Part shown: positions 59,215-64,000 of the stretch, piece by piece | How positions within the stretch are numbered: the first letter of the stretch is position 1 | Layout: each line of letters begins with the position of its first letter | Source of the DNA: Siphonodentalium dalli | Taxonomy: Eukaryota > Mollusca > Scaphopoda > Gadilida > Siphonodentaliidae | DNA length: 64,000 bases | Assembly: GCA_032622095.1 (NCBI GenBank) | Contig: CP136064.1 | Coordinates: 213,790,205 to 213,854,204 of the forward strand | Reading direction: 5' to 3' | The notes under the pieces: generated by a model | Database searches by the model: none | Told to the model about the DNA's origin: nothing | The model's input: the letters and a program-made list of their open reading frames with translations, nothing else | Made by a program: the position numbers and the translations under genes

Positions 59215-60920
59215 TTGAATCTGGGATATTTGGCACTCGGGACTTGGCTGGGTGGGTGGCTGGGTGGTTTTCGTCTCCGCCTTGGAATTTCCAACTGCAC
59301 CCCACCCCATTGAACCACACCAAACTCGCAAGTTTGCGTGATTCAGTTTTCACCCCCCCCCCCCCTCCGGTGCTTTGATTTTTCCCAAATGTTTCCCCAT
59401 AGACTACTAAATGGTAGCCTATTCTAAATGGACCAGTTGTCTTGTGGCCACTGGCCATACAGGGGAATGAAAAGGATGGTTCGGCCCAGTATGAGATTAA
59501 AAAATCCTAACATCTAGTGGTATAACGCCCGACAAATTTACACCCCGATTTATTTTGTCTTAAATTAATTAGCAAGTAACTATACTGGCTATGGCACAGA
59601 ACAGATGGTTAGGCCCGATGTGAGAACATTTTGAAAATCTGAACATGAAAATTTGACAATCCTAACATCTAGACCTGAAACTCACCCTTAGATTTGAAAA
59701 TTGCCAACTGATGGCAGGGACGTGGCTAGATGGTCTCCGTTGTGTCCACCTTGAGAAATTCCAACCGCACCCCCCCCCCCTTGAATCAGAATCAGACCAA
59801 ACACAAGTTTTGCATAATTCCATTTGCACCCCCCTTGCACATCAGTGCTCAGGCCAAATATCCTATATATTTATAAACCATGGTTCTATATTCCCGGTAT
59901 GAGAACATTTCAGATATTTTAACCTGAAAAATTTGCATAAATCCTGACATCTAGTGGTCTAACCCCAGACAAATGCACACGGCTACGGACAAGAGACCAG
60001 GACATACCGGGCTCACCATAGTTGTGAGAAAATTTTGAAAACTATACAAGAAAATCACAAGTCCTAGCATCTAGACTGGCCTCAACTGAAGCTTTCCTAT
60101 AGTTTTGGAATTTTCAAACCTCATACTCCACTTCAGGTTGGTAAATTCTCCAACTGATGGCTATTTCAGTCCACAAGTTTGACCAAATGTAGTAAAATAA
60201 TGTTTTACTAACCTAGTAAGCAGTTTTGTATTGGCCACGGGGGAGGGACAATGACACACCGGGCCGACCATGGTTCGGCCCGTTGTGCGAATTTTTTTTA
60301 ATCTGAACAAGAATATCGTAAAATCCTAGCATATAAACTAGCCTAAAGCTTTCCTAGAGTTGGAAATTTCAAACCTGACAACCCCACTTAGGTTAGAAAA
60401 TTTCCAACTGACGACAATTCCAATGACAATGTTGACCAAATGTATGACAATATTGTTTTCTTAAATTAACTGGCCATCGGGGAGGGACCAGGGCACAAGC
60501 TTTCCAAGTGTTGGAAATTTCCAACCTGTCACCCTCCCCAAGGTAGGAACATTTCCAAAACTATTGTTGGTGTGAAATTTTCAACTAATGTTTTGGCAGG
60601 TATGAAATTTCCAACTGTTTAAAAATTTGACCAAAGTTGGGGGTGAGACACTCACACCCAAACCCCCATGTCGCCACGTCTCTGACTGATGGCCATTTCA
60701 GTCCCGAATTTTTGCAAATGAAAAGGTAAATATAAATATACAAATGTTGGTCTAAAAACAACAAGTTCGTCACTAAGAAATTATTGCAAAATCAAACTAC
60801 GAGAACAATTTCAACCTAGTTTTGGTTTGAATTTTCCAATTAATGTTGCATTAGGTGTGACTACACTTTGGGGGTAAGATCCCTGCATAACCACCCCTGT
60901 CGACACGCCCCTGCTTGGCA
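59200..60920. repeat. Long degenerate repeat related to 26.3-26.8 kb
   Basis: Multiple passes of the phrases gaccatggttcggcccg, gagaacattttgaaaatctg, aacatgaaaattt, ctaacatctagtggtctaac, and aaatttccaactgatgg occur about every 120-350 bases (near 59480, 59600, 59890, 60020, 60265). Two poly-C tracts (59348, 59770) are included. The same phrases occur inside the 2.9-kb intronic element. Non-coding. Confidence 0.65.
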
Positions 60921-60989
60921 GCCCATGCTAAGAGCGCGGTCTTACATTCACTTAAGACCAGAAATCATCGATACCAAATTATGTTGGGT

Positions 60990-61150
60990 GGCACCCACGG
61001 GAGGAGTCAGGGGGCTACATCCCCACTGTGTCGGGGAGGGATAGACACCCACGTCGGGGAGATCTGCAATGGTCAACCCAGTAGCTAAAGTCTACCCCCT
61101 GTCGGGGAATCGTATAGCCCCTACGTCGGGGATATCCCCTGTTTGAAATC
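60990..61150. repeat. gtcgggga short repeats
   Basis: Four to five copies of (t)gtcggggag/gtcggggat occur, interspersed with tagcccctac and caatggtcaacccagtagct. Related to 16680-16770 (atgcaatggtcagtccggta, gttggggatcatagcccctg), the part of the large palindrome's left arm that has no partner. Confidence 0.55.
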
Positions 61151-61710
61151 ATATAGATATTTTAAAGGAGAAGACCACATATGGAGCAGATATCAGGGGG
61201 AAATGAGCTCTCATAACCACAAAACTAGAAACCCTTAAATCAACTCGACGTGCGATTTCTCTACGCTCCTGTTGCATAAATTCTTGTATAAGAAGTGCGT
61301 CTATTCCAGACAAATTTCAAACAGTAAATATGACCAGACAAGACATAGAAACCGCTAATCTCATTACCAATCTAACAACACCAGTCGAACATGATTACCT
61401 TTCAAAGCAATAACACCGGTTATTGGGTTACGGACAACCACCGGCACACACACCATAGATAAATACACGGTCAAAAGAACGGCGTTTTTTTTGTACGGTT
61501 ATATCTGGCATATACCCATAGTTATATATAAACGGGCTACGAGCATCTGACTGCGTGTTTTTAAATTCCAGTAGTATCAAGTCACACATTCTTATTGTAG
61601 TCAGTAATCGTGTTATGAAAATTGGTCCCAAAATGTTCACATTTAGAACACTATAGTGATTCTTTTATACTCAGCTATATATTTGATACATTCTTATGTC
61701 GGCTGATATA

Positions 61711-61984
61711 TTACTCGTCCGAATCGGGCTGTAAACAATTGATCTGGTGCACACAGTCAAGATAATTCAAGTTCGTCGGCTGTTCCACATTATGCATGTG
61801 CCACCCTAAAAATAATTGATTCGAATAATCTTTTGACATCTTGTAGAACAAACTGTGGCAAGATTGTAACTTCAATATGCGTATAACTCTGGTTGTTGAA
61901 ACGGATGCCGCGCGACTTCTGTATAAAGGCGTCATAGTGAACCATCACTGACAATACGTGTATCATTAACAAAACACGCATCAT
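61711..61984 (-). other. Possible signal-peptide exon
   Basis: From an ATG at 61984, the - strand frame reads MMRVLLMIHVLSVMVHYDAF, which has the basic-hydrophobic pattern of a secretory signal peptide, then GIRFNNQSYTHIEVTILPQF before reaching a stop at 61790. The short amphipathic strand after the signal is compatible with the first exon of a secreted protein, but I cannot name a family with confidence, and no partner exon lies in the window. The - strand ORF 61711-61935 overlaps in another frame. Confidence 0.22.
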
Positions 61985-62254
61985 ATTTATCAGATAGAAA
62001 ACTTTTCCGTGTGATACAGCTCCATTGGTTGACATTTCGGAAACCATTTATTCCACGGCCGCGCCCATGGGTTTATCAGATCAATTCGCGGCTGTAAACA
62101 AAGACATTTCGCACCATTGTGTAATTTTTAGTGGTCAGAATGGGAGAAAAAATCTACGTCGGACAATTGTGAATTTCTATTGTGTAGATTTATTCCACAT
62201 TGAGTTGTGCAGATGATTGCTGGTAGCTTCTAATGCTGCTTACAAAGCATAATT

Positions 62255-62840
62255 CAAATGATGCTTCCAACGAAAATACAGACGCACCGTTTATTAGCTC
62301 AGTTTGACAAAGTCAAGCTATTGCCATGGGTTGGCGATCGTCGTTCGTATATACGGCTGTGCGTCTGTCAACAATTTACTAGGGCACAACCTACAGGCCA
62401 CATCCCTCATCCGATCATCACCAAACTTGATTCTGATCTTCGGGGAGAACTCTAGATGGGAGCCATCGATTATTTCCGGAATTATATAAAAATCACGGCC
62501 GCCAGCATCATCTTGGATTTCAAGTTTGAATCCATCGGCACACCCTGCAGCCCACATTTATCAGAGAAATGTTTTGAAAAGTTAGATGCATGTTTAGTAA
62601 CTTTAGGATCACCTTTTGGTGAGAGCTATCGAATTTGAACGATTTTCGATGAAAAATATGGCCGCCGGCAGCCATCTATATTTAACTGTTTGCAAGATTA
62701 AATCCTTTCCACGCCATATAGGTATTATGTACAGACCACACCCATTGACCTATCATCACAAAACTTCATACAGATCTTCGGGTGACCTATAAATGGGAAA
62801 CATCGAAGCTATCGAATTTGTCCACATTTTTTGGTGAAAT
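62255..62840. repeat. Two diverged copies of a dispersed repeat
   Basis: About 62395-62530 and 62735-62830 share cgatcatcaccaaacttgat / ctatcatcacaaaacttcat, gatcttcggg and atgggagccatcga / atgggaaacatcga. Overlapping ORFs on both strands are not conserved. Confidence 0.5.
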
Positions 62841-63061
62841 GTTTGAAATGAAAATAATTTCATTTACACAATACAACCCTTTTTGACTTCCCTTCTTCTT
62901 TATCATTTTATTGATTGCTCAGCATAAAATGAACGCATCCCCACGTTGAGCTACTTGACGCTTTCATTATAAACGTGATGTCGATTACTGTGCATAATAG
63001 AGTAATTATAAATATAGAAAGTTTCATGTTAGTATTCCATGACTGTTGACAATTCATAGAG

Positions 63062-64000
63062 AGTTTTTGAGCCATTTTGAATTGCATGTTTGTACCTTTG
63101 TTTGAAATATTCTGTTTCCTCGAATTAGATGCTTCAAAGGTGCGTATGTTGTATTCGAAAGGAAAGAGCATGTCATGGCTTATTATAGTAGTGTGGTCGT
63201 GGTACGCAAAAAAAGGGGTCAACCCAGAAGAAATTGGTATACAAGCGATCTCGGTGTCATTCAACGCGGGAGAATCTCTGCTACAACATATCCAAAATCC
63301 GCTAAAATCCGCTTTGGGCAAAATCCAGGATCCAAGATGGCGTCCAACATGGCCGCCTTTAGTCAAAAGAGATTCTGACTGAGATTAATTCGACATAATG
63401 AGAACAAATGTTGCCATATTAATACAAATGTATACATTTTTGCGAAGGTAAAGTATTATGCCACATATCTATAGAAAAAATGGAACCCCTCGCCCCAGAT
63501 GGCTGCCAAAATGGTGGCCTAAACTCGAAAATTTGAATTTGCCTAATATCTTAAAGATCAATTCCTGTTGTTTGATAATGGTTCAGACTGGCGACATTGA
63601 TTAGTCATATTCATGTTAATTCATCATCGGAGCAATGAAAGATACCATAAATGGGGTCCCAGTCTCATATACACCCTCAAAAATTTGATTTTACAGAACG
63701 CGGTATAAAATTCCACAAAAATCGCCATTGGGATTCCAGTCGTATATCAACAAGAAATGGACAGAACTGTACAATGTAAGTTGGGCATACCATTATCTAT
63801 AATTACTCCAATTCAATGAAACCCAAATTGGCGCTTTGTCTTAAAATGGCTGCCAAAATGGCGGTCAAAATATGGAAAATGGCAGATATTTAGAATGGTC
63901 GTCAGAGGGTTAGACCCAGAAGAAATTGGTAAAAAACGGTTTTGTTGTCATTCGACGCGGGAGAATCTCGTGTATAACATATCCAAAATCCGCTAAAATC
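63062..64000 (+). repeat. Start of a 691-bp tandem repeat related to the fold-back arm
   Basis: The phrase cccagaagaaattgg recurs at 63223 and 63914 (spacing 691), each followed by gtcattc(a/g)acgcgggagaat, then acatatccaaaatccgctaa. The body (caagatggcgtccaacatgg, tgtatacatttttgcgaagg, tgaaagataccataaatggg) matches the left arm of the 1570-6355 element in the same orientation. It runs off the window end. Confidence 0.7.

Overview
This is nuclear DNA of an invertebrate animal, most likely a mollusc. The evidence is one multi-exon gene with GT-AG introns, a glycine-rich secreted-protein exon resembling mollusc shell-matrix proteins, two non-LTR retrotransposon copies with microsatellite tails, and a very dense population of miniature inverted-repeat elements, fold-back elements and minisatellites. 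There are no operons, ribosome binding sites or long uninterrupted host ORFs. The mollusc assignment is an inference from repeat style and the glycine-rich protein; no species is proposed.

Only two host protein-coding loci are well supported. (1) A cytosolic sulfotransferase (SULT family) on the + strand, rebuilt here from five exons: 24209-24422, 30288-30608, 32789-32892, 33909-34083 and 36422-36531. They encode a predicted 307-residue enzyme with intact PAPS-binding and catalytic motifs. (2) A glycine-rich secreted protein on the - strand whose last exon is 14219-14664; its first exon was not found. Two weaker exon-like ORFs (41728-41976 + and 61711-61984 -) are listed with low confidence.

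Layout. 1-1.6 kb: telomere-like repeats, a tRNA-like SINE head and a TTAA-flanked MITE. 1.57-6.36 kb: a fold-back element of about 4.8 kb with arms near 1.28 kb around a minisatellite core. 6.4-14 kb: small hairpins, a MITE, an inverted-repeat-bounded segment carrying CCGAAGGTT and AGGTCA-type arrays, and an inverted-repeat family. 14-18.8 kb: glycine-rich gene, a dispersed repeat, a hAT-like end, and a palindrome of about 1.95 kb. 18.8-24.2 kb: a dispersed repeat family and hairpins. 24.2-36.5 kb: the sulfotransferase gene, whose introns are packed with repeats. 37-42.5 kb: MITEs, a decayed LINE and an inverted-repeat element. 45-49.8 kb: tandem repeats and a 5'-truncated LINE. 50.5-52.3 kb: clustered fold-back units. 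53.8-64 kb: hAT-like end, hairpin, a 49-bp minisatellite, a MITE and long degenerate repeats; the final kilobase repeats sequence related to the left arm of the first fold-back element.

The most unusual feature is in the sulfotransferase gene. Two of its exon/intron junctions (exon 1 and exon 3) have been amplified into tandem repeats, so that the true 5' splice site is followed by a series of near-identical decoy donors. In both cases only the first donor preserves the reading frame.
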